This document shows positions 10,976 through 20,700 of a stretch of 64,000 nucleotides of DNA, one piece after another (the stretch's first letter is position 1; every line of letters starts with the position of its first letter). Under the pieces are notes generated by a model. The model was not told where the DNA came from, searched no databases, and was given only the letters and a program-made list of their open reading frames with translations. The DNA comes from Leishmania donovani. Taxonomy: Eukaryota; Euglenozoa; Kinetoplastea; Trypanosomatida; Trypanosomatidae. The position numbers and the translations under genes were made by a program. The stretch covers positions 124,001 through 188,000 of the forward strand of contig NC_018239.1 of NCBI RefSeq assembly GCF_000227135.1, in the 5' to 3' direction.

Positions 10976-11562
10976 CGCCGGCGACAACGAGCTGGAATAT
11001 GAAGGACAGTGAGGCGAGGCTCGCGGGCCTGCGCGCGCGGGGGTGCGTGCGTGCCTCCTGTCTGTGCTCTTAAATGCTTTCACGTCTGTTCTTTGTACTT
11101 GCTGACCTCCGGTGGTTCAGGAGGCGGTGGCGGAGGGCTGCGCGTGGGCCGCTTCTTCTCCCTTCACGCACCCGCCTGTCGATGCGGATCACAGATGCGC
11201 TTAGACAGAGGTAAGAGAACGAGGGGGTAGAGTGCGTTCGGTGACGACAGGCACCTCTGATGCGCTTGAATATGTGGCATGCATCGACGGCACCCCTTCG
11301 CCGCGACCTCGCCCATGTCTCATTCCCGCTCTCTCTAGCCCTCTGCCAGGCTGACAGCTTCCGGTGCAGCGCTCGCACAGCACGCGCCATAAAGAAGGCA
11401 CAGAGAGCAGCATCGGCGGAAGCGATAACGTGACGCATCGCCCGCCCATCCCTCTTCCCGCTCCGCTCTGTGCAGCCATATATACATGCATATGTACATG
11501 CTTTTGCGTGTCGACTTCACTGTCCCTCATCAGGGGGGAGGAGGGGGTGGCGCACCCCAGTG

Positions 11563-12119
11563 CGTGGCATCCAGCGCACACACACATACACACACACATA
11601 CACACAAACTCTGTGCGTGGGAAAGCCAAGCGGTCTCTCCCCTCCCCTCTTCACCCCCCCATCCCTGCCAATGCAGAGCCACTTCCGGTGGTGACAGGGC
11701 TAGGCCCCCTACGGCGTAGGAGGAGGGGGGGAAGGGCAGCGCGATGTATCGCCACTGGTCTCGGCGGCCAGGCCGTGGATGGCGGGGCGCCGGAGCGGCC
11801 TGTGACCGTGCACACGCTTGTGCCGCCCCATGTGATGGGCGAAGCGTAAACGCGACTCAAGCGTGTGCCCCACCCCCGGCCCTCACGCATCGCCTGCTGG
11901 TTGTGGGTAGAGTGTGAGGCGGAGGGGCCGTGCTCTCAGATGACGGAGTCGGGGCATTGTGCCGTGACACCTGCGCGTCTGCGGCTGCTTCGCACCACGC
12001 GGATGGGCTGCCTGTGACACAGGGCCGCGCAGGGGCTGTCGCGTGGCGCATGGCCGCATGCGGTGCGGGGCAGGGCCATGGGGCTCACGCTGCGAAGCAA
12101 ATGTCCGTGTTGACCGTCT
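11563..12119 (+). mobile_element. SIDER-like degenerate retroposon segment, copy 1
   Basis: This 557-bp segment is repeated, inverted, at 54035-54591. By hand I count 4 substitutions and 2 single-base indels, about 99% identity. From 11663 a block starting CCCTGCCAATGC and continuing through GGTGGTGACAGGGCTAG resembles, as I remember it, the roughly 79-bp 5' signature of trypanosomatid ingi/L1Tc retroposons and the Leishmania SIDERs. SIDERs are about 0.5 kb, non-coding, and concentrated in 3' UTRs, which fits here (3' UTR of the myotubularin gene, sense to transcription). The repeated segment extends about 100 bp upstream of the signature (a CA-rich stretch), so the duplicated unit is not just the element. 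No ORF of interest is inside. The SIDER assignment is inference; the repeat is seen directly. Confidence 0.75.
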
Positions 12120-12180
12120 CTCATCTCTCGCTCCTCCATCGCCTCCCTCTCGCCTATTTCCTCTCACTCCTCACACTCAG
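12120..12180 (+). promoter_or_regulatory. Polypyrimidine tract and trans-splice acceptor for the 12303 gene
   Basis: An almost uninterrupted C/T tract ends in the first AG at 12179-12180. The first ATG after this AG is 12303, which supports that start. The tract begins exactly where the 557-bp repeat homology stops. Confidence 0.6.
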
Positions 12181-12302
12181 TCACTCTTGTCTGTGTGCGT
12201 GTGTGCAAGCAGAGTCTTCAAAACGGACGTCCGTCGTCTTTTCTCTTGTCTGCGTGGGAAGCGGGTGGCGGCGGCGAGGGGGTCTCCAGTGCCCGCTGGG
12301 TC

Positions 12303-15300
12303 ATGCAAGATGTATCGGCGTCCACGCCGTCTGCATCGTCTGCGGTGCTCGTCACCTACGCAGCATGGCGCACCGAGTTGGAGCGCATCGTCCGACTTGC
12401 TCGCAGTATCGCGCACGACGAGCGAATGAGCACGGCGGTGGCTGCTGTCACGGGCGAGCCACCCGTCGCAGGCGGCATCGGCGCCGACGGCCGATGCTCG
12501 AGGCCGTCTACGTTCTCTGCGCCACTCGCGCAAACCGCCGTGACGGCGACGGCACCGTCCTTTCTTCAGCGGATACTGTACAGCACCCCCACGAGCGGCT
12601 CCGAATCTCCTGCGGCCTCTCCTGTGGCGCCGTTACCGCGAACCCATGGGGCGCGTATGGGAAGAGACGTCGAGGTAGTTTCGCTCCTGCAGCTGCTGGC
12701 ATTGGCGGAGATGCCATCTAGCTCAGATGCCGTGGCCTTTCCATCGCTCTCCTCCTCCAGAGCCAAGCAGCGTTTGTTTGCCGAGGCGCTGGAGGCCGTG
12801 TCCATCAGCATCGCGAGCAGCAGCCGCAGCGGAGGTCCTGACGGCAGCCCTAGTGGCAACGCGGCAGCACGGCCGCCTTCCTTGATATCCTACTCGCACG
12901 CCATACTGCCGATGCGCGAGACAGCCTCGGCTTCCCTCTCGGCAGCAGCAGCGCCTCATACGCCCTCCCCCGCTTCTGCCGGCACGTGGCGGAGTAGTGG
13001 AGGTGGTGGAGACCGCGAGGGCGACTTCGGCCTGCTCTTTGGGCGGCTCAAGCACCAGGCGGTGGAGCGCAGTCGCACCGTGTATACGGCCACCTCATCC
13101 TCGGGTTCGGCATCATCGCCAACCACAGTGCTCTCGCCGTCTGCCCCCGTGGTCAACGCTGGTCTGGACGCCGCACGTGAGGCGCTGGATGCGGCTGATG
13201 CGCTGCGGCTGCGGCTGCGTCGCCAGTATCGTCTCAGCACTGCGCCGAACGGGCGACTAGCAGAGGCGCAGACGCTTCTTGTGCGGGCCACGGTATGTCG
13301 CGAGGCGCAGCTGTACACGGGCACGATTTTGCATGCCGTGAACCGATGCTGCAACTCTGGCAAAGAGGTGCAGGGTGGACCGCGACACGTACCGGGCCCA
13401 CATCGCCATCGCTCCTCCGCCGCTTCTTCCGCGCCCTTAGGAGCGGCGCCGCAGGGCTGGGCAGCGCTCACCGCTGCGGAGTCCAGGGAGCCTCTAATGA
13501 GCGCCATTCGAAGGGAACTTGCCCACGTTACTCAGCCGCGGCAGCAAGGCCGATGTGCGGCCTCCGTCGCGCACGACAAGGGAGGTGGTGACGGCGGCGC
13601 ACGCGGCGCCACGGAGCCACGGGTCTCTTCCTCGTCCTCAGTGCCGTCGTCAGCGCCCGGCGCCACTGCAGAGACGACGCTTTCCTCCATCTCAGCCTCG
13701 CCGCAGTTCATGGAGGCACTCGCGCGATGGCGACAGGTGGTCGAGGCGCAGCAGCGCTCTTTGCGCATGGAAGAGGTGCACGACTACCTAGCGGCGTCAC
13801 AGCTATTCCTCGCAGCCGCTGTGGAGGAGCAGCAGCTCGGCGGCGGCGGAGGCGGCGGTGGCACACGAGAGCCAGATGCGCCGTGCTGTGAGTCGCCTCT
13901 GATGCTCGCCACTCACGGCGTGACGCACGTGCTGCGTGCTTGTGGCCTTCTTCTCTCCGACACTCTGCTGGAGAAGGAAGTGCCGTACCCTGTCAGTGTT
14001 GTGAAGGAGATGGCGACGGCAGTGGTGTCGGTGGTCACGACTGACGCCACCGCTGACGAACTCGGTGACACTCGCAGGGGTGACAGGGCCGTTTATTGTC
14101 CGCTGCCGAATCAGTTGGCGCTGCCGCCGCTGCTCGCGCGAGCCGGCCCGCATGCCACCCGAGTGTGGATGCTGCTTGTGCAGCTGGCATCCTTCCTGGA
14201 GCGAAACGCTGTAAAGCTTCCTTGGGATACGAAGGACGTGTCAACTGGCGCCGCCGCTTCGACTTTGCTGGCAGACGACAGCGTGCGCAGCAGAACCAGC
14301 AGCACAACGCAGCTTCTCTGGGAGCTTTCTGCTGCGGTGTTGCTGCACCGGCCATTCGATGCGCTGCAGGCGCTACAAGACGTTCTTGAGCACGCCTCTT
14401 CGTCCACCACAGCGGCTGCGAAGGTGTCGTCGCTGCGAGACCTCTTCAGCGACTACATGTCGCCGCGGCGTGCACGCCCGTCATCGCCGCTCACCTCGGC
14501 TGTACACGCGTCTCCGTCTTCGTCGGCGTGCTCCGCATCTCGTGCAGCAGTGGCAGCGGCAGCAACATCAGCGCCAAACACCTGGATAACGCAGGTGCAG
14601 GCGCAACCAGGCACACTGCCGCTGTGCCTGCTTTCCTTGCGCCGTGCCATCGCGGCCGCAGTGCGTGCACGCCACTACGCCGAGGCGCTGCTGGATGTCG
14701 AGGTGGGTCTGCACCTCCTGCGGGAGCAGGCGGAGAGGCTGGACCCGGTTCGCAGCGATGGGCACAAGGCGGAGCCAGCGGAGGAAGTCAGCGAACCGAT
14801 CCGCGCCGCGGATGTGGCCGTCGCCACCGCGGGTGGGACCGACTACCGGCAGCTTGTGTACTGGCCCAAAGCCGCAGCGACAGCACAAACCCAGCGATTG
14901 GGCTCGACAAGCGTGCCTACCACGAAGACGGTGGCCTCCGCTGTCACGTACCTCTCCGATGGCGTTGTGCTGACCATGCTGCGCGTGCTGCTGATCTTTA
15001 TCACGTCCCCAATGGCATCTGGGGAAGCGGTGGCACGGCTGCAGCAACGCCAGCGCGGCAAGGGCTCGTGGTGGAGACGAGACTCAAAGAGGAGGCACGC
15101 GAGCCTATCGTCTTCCGGCACCAGCAGTCCGTCGGCCCAGCCGGAGCGCAGCAACGACGATCCGCTGGACTGCGCTGGCGACGTTGTCCACTGCGTAGCC
15201 ATCTCCCTCATCTCTGCGCTGGACACACTGGACACCCTGACGGCGCAGCTGCAGCTACTAGAGCGTTATGTCATGGTGCCGCAAGGCTCCGCAGCACAGT

Positions 15301-16310
15301 CACGTGCTGCATCTTCCAAGACCAGCAACGTGAGCTGCAGAGTCGCATCAACGACGCCGGCCCGACAGCCCCACGCGGAGGCGCACGACCGCTTCGGCCC
15401 GTCCGCAGGTGAGGAGGTGTACCTTCTTCCCTCGTTTCCAAGCCCAGAGCACCGGCTAGAGCACATTGCCGCGACTGCATTGAAAGCGGCGAAGACGAGC
15501 GTGACTCTGTGTGACGCGCACACGCCAGCAACGAATGGCGTCGAGAGAGGTGCGCCGAAGGAGAGAACACCTACTACAGCACTTGGCGAGGGGGCGCTCG
15601 CGGAGCGCCTCTCCTCTTACGCCGCCGAGGCCGGCACGTCGCTTCGGCGCTCCTCGCGCACTGTCTGCACGCTGACATCGTCGGCGCGGTATCAGCAACT
15701 CAAGCATGCGTACCGTTCGCGGTTGCCTTTCCACGTCGGGAATACTGAGTGCTCGGCGACGCCTACTGGCCCTGGCGCGGACGCATCCTCCACAGTCGCG
15801 CGCGATGCCGACGAGTTGCTCAACGACGCCGCGCATGTAGCAGACGTGCATCCGGAGGTGAAAGCTGAAGAGCACAGCGGCCACAAGGCGGAAGAGGGAA
15901 GCCGCTTCAGCACGCAGTCCACTGCTTTGGTGGAGCTGGCGGAAGTCGTGCGCGAGCTGTGGATGATGGTGGGGGCGCTCACGCTTCCGCTTCGTGCGGC
16001 ATCGACGTGCACAACTCCGCCGACTGCGGCCTCCGTCGCTGCGGCAACAACGCCCCTGGCAGCAGGGGAGTCGTGGTTCGAGGAGAGCACAACGACGGCC
16101 ACTGCTGCCTGGGCTCCGGTGCGCGAATCGTGGTCGGCGTGCGAGAGCGGCATCAGCTACGGTGAAGCGCGTCTCGCCCTTCCTACAGTGGAACCACGAA
16201 TGGAGAAGTGTCTGCACGTGCTCGGCGGACGTGACCGGACTGTGCTGGTGCTGCTTCGTCGGCTGCAATCCGAGCTGCTCTTTCCGGCGGTGTGTCGCCC
16301 ACTTGCTTAG
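12303..16310 (+). CDS. Large hypothetical protein, trypanosomatid type
   Basis: I do not recognise this 1335-residue protein. The frame stays open upstream to about 12195, but there is no ATG there. ATG 12303 is the first ATG after the predicted splice acceptor at 12179-12180. Blocks of ordinary-looking helical sequence alternate with Ser/Thr/Ala-rich linkers. Examples are a short WRTELERIVRLARSIA helix near the N-terminus, a REALDAADALRLRLRRQ helix around residue 285-305, a WRQVVEAQQRSLRMEEVHDYLAASQLFL helix near 475-510, a Gly run near 512-520, and helical segments at about 615-635 and 785-820. The C-terminal 45 residues look structured. No catalytic motif, signal peptide or membrane segment is visible. 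The tandem helix pairs recall scaffold or trafficking proteins, but that is only an impression. Confidence 0.82.
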   Translation: MQDVSASTPSASSAVLVTYAAWRTELERIVRLARSIAHDERMSTAVAAVTGEPPVAGGIGADGRCSRPSTFSAPLAQTAVTATAPSFLQRILYSTPTSGSESPAASPVAPLPRTHGARMGRDVEVVSLLQLLALAEMPSSSDAVAFPSLSSSRAKQRLFAEALEAVSISIASSSRSGGPDGSPSGNAAARPPSLISYSHAILPMRETASASLSAAAAPHTPSPASAGTWRSSGGGGDREGDFGLLFGRLKHQAVERSRTVYTATSSSGSASSPTTVLSPSAPVVNAGLDAAREALDAADALRLRLRRQYRLSTAPNGRLAEAQTLLVRATVCREAQLYTGTILHAVNRCCNSGKEVQGGPRHVPGPHRHRSSAASSAPLGAAPQGWAALTAAESREPLMSAIRRELAHVTQPRQQGRCAASVAHDKGGGDGGARGATEPRVSSSSSVPSSAPGATAETTLSSISASPQFMEALARWRQVVEAQQRSLRMEEVHDYLAASQLFLAAAVEEQQLGGGGGGGGTREPDAPCCESPLMLATHGVTHVLRACGLLLSDTLLEKEVPYPVSVVKEMATAVVSVVTTDATADELGDTRRGDRAVYCPLPNQLALPPLLARAGPHATRVWMLLVQLASFLERNAVKLPWDTKDVSTGAAASTLLADDSVRSRTSSTTQLLWELSAAVLLHRPFDALQALQDVLEHASSSTTAAAKVSSLRDLFSDYMSPRRARPSSPLTSAVHASPSSSACSASRAAVAAAATSAPNTWITQVQAQPGTLPLCLLSLRRAIAAAVRARHYAEALLDVEVGLHLLREQAERLDPVRSDGHKAEPAEEVSEPIRAADVAVATAGGTDYRQLVYWPKAAATAQTQRLGSTSVPTTKTVASAVTYLSDGVVLTMLRVLLIFITSPMASGEAVARLQQRQRGKGSWWRRDSKRRHASLSSSGTSSPSAQPERSNDDPLDCAGDVVHCVAISLISALDTLDTLTAQLQLLERYVMVPQGSAAQSRAASSKTSNVSCRVASTTPARQPHAEAHDRFGPSAGEEVYLLPSFPSPEHRLEHIAATALKAAKTSVTLCDAHTPATNGVERGAPKERTPTTALGEGALAERLSSYAAEAGTSLRRSSRTVCTLTSSARYQQLKHAYRSRLPFHVGNTECSATPTGPGADASSTVARDADELLNDAAHVADVHPEVKAEEHSGHKAEEGSRFSTQSTALVELAEVVRELWMMVGALTLPLRAASTCTTPPTAASVAAATTPLAAGESWFEESTTTATAAWAPVRESWSACESGISYGEARLALPTVEPRMEKCLHVLGGRDRTVLVLLRRLQSELLFPAVCRPLA

Positions 16311-17753
16311 TGGGTGGGGCGTGACCAGAGAGGAAGGCAATGGCAGTGGTGGCGGTGATCACATGTCCCTGTCTTTGCCTTCCGTGCGGAAGAGAAAGGG
16401 GGGCAGATAGAAGGGACGCCGTCGGAGAGGTGCGCTGAGGATCGACGACAACGCGGCGCGTGTATGGGTGAGGGGTGTGCATGTATGTCGTTCTATATGC
16501 AGGTGTATCGATGTACTCTGTGTGTGTGTGTGTGTGTGTTGTTAGCGAGAGAGTTCATCCGTGACACAGCCGCATGGAATCACGGTATATTTGAACCAAC
16601 GGGTGAGAGGGAGTGATGAGGGACGACGGACGGGCGCATGATGTGCGCCCTCTACGTCGCCGGCGCCGGTGCGGGTGCGTGCGTGTCCTCCACTCGCCGT
16701 ATTGAGGCAACTTGAAAGAGAAAATCAAAGGCCTTCAACCGAGGTGTAACTCGAAATACGTGAGAGCACGAGCGTCTGAGAAGGCGCAGTGAAACGCCCG
16801 AGTCCCCTCACTGCCTCGGAGCGGGCGTGGATGGAGTCGGCCACGCACGCGTGTGCATATGTGGCGTTGTTACGCGGACCGAAGTGTTGCATCCGAACGC
16901 AGGTGGTAGTGGGGGTTTGGAAGAGCCGAAAGGATGCCCTCAGTGGTGCGCTGACGGCTCACCCATACGTAGAGACTCGGATGGGGCTGTTCTGTCGCGC
17001 TCCCTAGCACAAACGTGCGCAAGTCGCGCCACTGATGCCACATGTAGCTCTCCCCCCCCCGCCGCCTCTCTCTCCCGTGTGTGTGGGGGGGGGGGGCCTT
17101 TCATAGCCCTTACCCTTACCCTTACACCCCTCGTGCCCACACATGTACATCATCGCCACCAACGTCCTTTTCTAGTGGATCCCCGCGGTATAGAAGACGC
17201 AGCAACTGCAGCCCGCAGCTCTTCCTGCCACTTCCACCTACCGGGCCTCTCCTATCGGCCGCTCACTCGCCCTCTCCCTCTCTTTCTCTCTCTTTCCTTC
17301 TCTCTCGTGTCGTCACCGCGTGCTTGTGCGTGAGCGTTCCCGTGGTTGGGGTTGTGACCTCTTGCTCAGCTGACGCATGCGCGCATGTGTTGTGTCGCTT
17401 GCCCCCCCCCCCCCCCTCCCCCCTCTTTACGTCTTTATTTTTTTTTTGTTATTTTGCTCTCTTCTTACTTTCGCTTGGTTCGTCATTCATCCTCATCCGT
17501 CACAGACTTGTATCTGCTGCTTCCGCTTCCGCCTCCGCTGCTAATTTTGTGGTTGCTTGCCTGTTGTATGCCTCCTACTCCCGTCTTTCCTCTCCGCCTC
17601 TTTCCTTCTCATTCTTGTTCGGTGTACATCTTCCATCGTCACCTTGTGTTGCGTGCGCAATACCTCCGGCCGTCGCGGCCTTAGTTGTTGCATTTTGTTG
17701 TAGAATGCGGGCAGGAAGGTGTGTGTGTGTGCGCGCGCGTGCATGCCGGCTTG
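16311..17753 (+). other. Intergenic region with GT microsatellite and long pyrimidine tracts
   Basis: No supportable gene. A GT run is at about 16519-16539, a G/C homopolymer stretch near 17046-17097, three CCCTTA units near 17107-17124 (not telomeric, see rejected items), a C run near 17402-17417 and a T run near 17438-17449. The long pyrimidine-rich stretch from about 17410 to 17640 is the probable splice-acceptor region for the gene at 17754, with AG at 17683-17684. Confidence 0.6.
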
Positions 17754-20700
17754 ATGCCGCGTCCATCTCCGTCCTTGCCCAGCGATATAGTAGCACCACC
17801 AGCGGCGGCCTCCACGTCCTTGTCGACCTCGCAGGGGGCGGCGTTCGGCAGCGCGTGTGGCGATGCCGACGAGTGCAGCAGTCGGCGAGTCGGCATCGGC
17901 ACATCTCTGACCAGCGCAACAGATGCGCAGCAGCGGATGAGAGGAAACCCAATGGTCGCCCCACTGCCGGGCCCGACGACGGAGCAGTTACGCTTCGCAG
18001 AGTCCCACGCCTTTGCCAACGCGGTGCCGTCGGACACAGAGGCCGGCAAGTCACTAAACAGCTCCTCCACTCTCCAGCCACGAGGGCGACGGGGTCACGC
18101 GCACGGCGATACGGCGGGTGCCTCTACCTCGAGGGAGGCTATTAGTATCAACAGCGTCAAGAGTAGCAGGAGCACTGGATGTGGCGGCGGTCGAAGCGCT
18201 CATCCTGAAGCTCCGCAGGCGCTCGGACAGGTCTCTGAGCCGCAGAACACCGCATCACTCACGTCTCTGCACACAACCTCCCCGCCCGCCACGCCGTCCG
18301 CTGCCGCTGGCGCTTCTGAGTCAAGCATCATAAATCACAAGCCCGCACGCAGGCCACGAATCAACAAGAAGGCCGCTGAGGTTGGTGTTCTGCGGACAGG
18401 CCGACGGCTTTCGTGCGCAGCCGCCTCCACGTCTTCCACAACAACCACATCAACGACTGCGTTCTGTCGCGGACAGAACATGATCGCTTCCCTGATGCCG
18501 TCCGCGCAGCATCGACAGCGGCGGCGTCTTTCCTCTCCGGCATCCTCAGCCCCGTCACTGACTGCACAGGATGCATTTGCCGTGAACCAGCACGAGGTGA
18601 AGACAGGCGCCGCGTCTGGCCGCGCTCGGGTGGCGCCGACGACGGCGACGACGACGGCAGTGCCAGCCAGCGAGAGGTCGTGTTCACCAGCTGCGCATGG
18701 CCGCGAAGTGACAGAGGCGCGAAGAGGTGAGATCGCTGGTATATCTGCGGCGTTCACCGAAATCGCGTCGGCCGCAGCGGGTGCTGGAGAGAAAGGCCTG
18801 CAGAGTGTGTGTGTAGAGGGCCGTTCTTTGTTCTCCGCAGAAGATGGTGACCCCGGCAGAGGAGACAGTGCATGCACGCGCAGCCCAGCTGCTTCTGCGA
18901 ACACTTCTGTCGCCGTTGTTGCTGCGACGACTCGCCAGCTGCGCTTTTTGCACGAGTGCCACGCCAGCAGTACTAACGCCTCCACCGCGTCGTCGGCCCC
19001 GCCGGCGTTGCCGACAAGGCTGCGCACGCGTCCGCTACCCATGCACTTCAGCAGCCGCTGCCGTCACTGCGCGCACCGATATGCAGATGAAAACGCAGTC
19101 GCCTTGGCTCGCGCAGGCGGTGCCAACGACGCGCAGTCACTGTCATTGCCTTTAGCGCCAAGCGTTTTGTGCGCCTTCGCGCTTCCACACTACCGACACC
19201 ATTCTCAAGTGCAGCAAGCATCAAGCCCGCGCAGCGAGGACGGCAGCCCCATGCTCTGGCGCGAGAGCCGCTGCGGCTTCTCCAGGGTCGAGCAGGTGTC
19301 GGCCATCACCGCTGAGGAAACGCAGGAGCCCTGTGTGACAGACCACCACATCTCGCGGCAACCGGCCTCCCCAGCCACCGTGGCGGGAGCGTCATCTTCA
19401 GTAGTTACCGGCCGACTTTCTGCGAAGGGTGTGGACGCAGACGCCGCGGCAGCGGCGTGGCGGGTCGACTCTGCGATGCGCACGTCTCCGCCGGCACCGC
19501 TGCACGCCTCTTGTGACGGCTTCGCGCAGTCGTCGGCTGCGGTGCCGCCGCTGTCGGCGTTTTCGGTCGCACAAGCAGCGCCCCGGCCAACAGCAGCCCA
19601 AAGGCGCACGGCTGACTGCTCCATGGTCAGTGTGCAAGCCAGAAAGGAAGCCTCCACTCATGGCAAGCCATGGTTCTCGCCAGCGCTAGAGCGGCAAGCG
19701 CGAGCAGCAGCAGCAGCACCGATCGCCAGGTACGGCGATGATGAGTACTGCTTCGGCACCCAAGGCGAGCACGCGGAGCCGCTCATTCCGGCCGCAAAGT
19801 TCTCCTCGATCGACCCACCACGAGCCAGCGATGCGCAACCGCAAGTGTCGACGTTGTCGTCCCTCGCGCGGGGTGGTGGCATCACGGAACGAGGAGCTGG
19901 CTCGCCTGTCTTGCCGGACGCGCCGCCATCGGTGGAGAAGGCACGCGCCGCTAGTGGGCATCCTTCTTCGCTTGAGCTGGAAGGGAACGGCAGCGCAGTG
20001 ATCCGCGCGGCAGCCGTGGCGGCGGAGGCAGAGGGTGGCGTGCCGCAGTCTGCACTGTCATCGTCGCCGAAACCCCAGAGCGCGACGACGATGATTGCTG
20101 CCCCTGCAGCAGCCTCCGTGTCGCAGCTCAGTCACACGCCGGCCATCATGCTCACAACGTCTCTCTTGGGCTTCTCCTCTCGTAGCCCAACACCTGTCAC
20201 GAACTCCTGCGCTACCCCGTTCCCGCTGCCGTGGCACCCGCCCCACCCCATGCTGCCCCTCCAGCAGCTGAGTGCGGAGTCCACATCCAGTATCTACGGC
20301 GACCCAGGCAGCGGAGGCGGTGTTGTTGGCGGCGTTGGCAGCAACATCAACGCGTCAACGACGCGATCGCCGTTACCGGAGTGGCCACGATTGCGCACAC
20401 TTCCGCAGCAGCCAGCATGTATGCCTGCAACGCGGACGTCAGGGGAGGGGCACAGGGTAGACAGCTTGAGTCGCATGAACATCAGCTGCGGCGGCGGTGG
20501 CGTCCCTCCACCGTATCAGTCCGTACCCTCCCTCCTGTCCCATTCCGTATGGAAGAGTAGGGGCCCCGGGCGACCCGAATCACCGTCTCCTTTGGGGTCG
20601 CTCTCAGAGCAGTGCAGTGGCGGTATTGGTGGTGCTGGAGGTGATAACCCTGAAGGGGTTGCTGGGGCCGTGGAGCAGCACCAGCATCAGCCACCAGCCT

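Larger units (their letters stand above)
10976..12302 (+). other. Intergenic region: 3' UTR of the myotubularin gene and 5' UTR of the next gene
   Basis: There is no supportable gene. It contains a 557-bp repeated element (11563-12119, listed separately), CA-rich stretches near 11577-11606, and the splice-acceptor tract of the downstream gene at 12120-12180. Confidence 0.7.

Noticed and set aside
9810..11012. 400-codon frame overlapping the 3' part of the myotubularin gene
   Set aside because: It is a shadow frame of GC-rich coding DNA: Arg/Pro/Ser-rich with no family resemblance.
17107..17124. Three CCCTTA units suggesting an interstitial telomere repeat
   Set aside because: The trypanosomatid telomere is TTAGGG, whose complement is CCCTAA. 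CCCTTA is the complement of TAAGGG and does not match.
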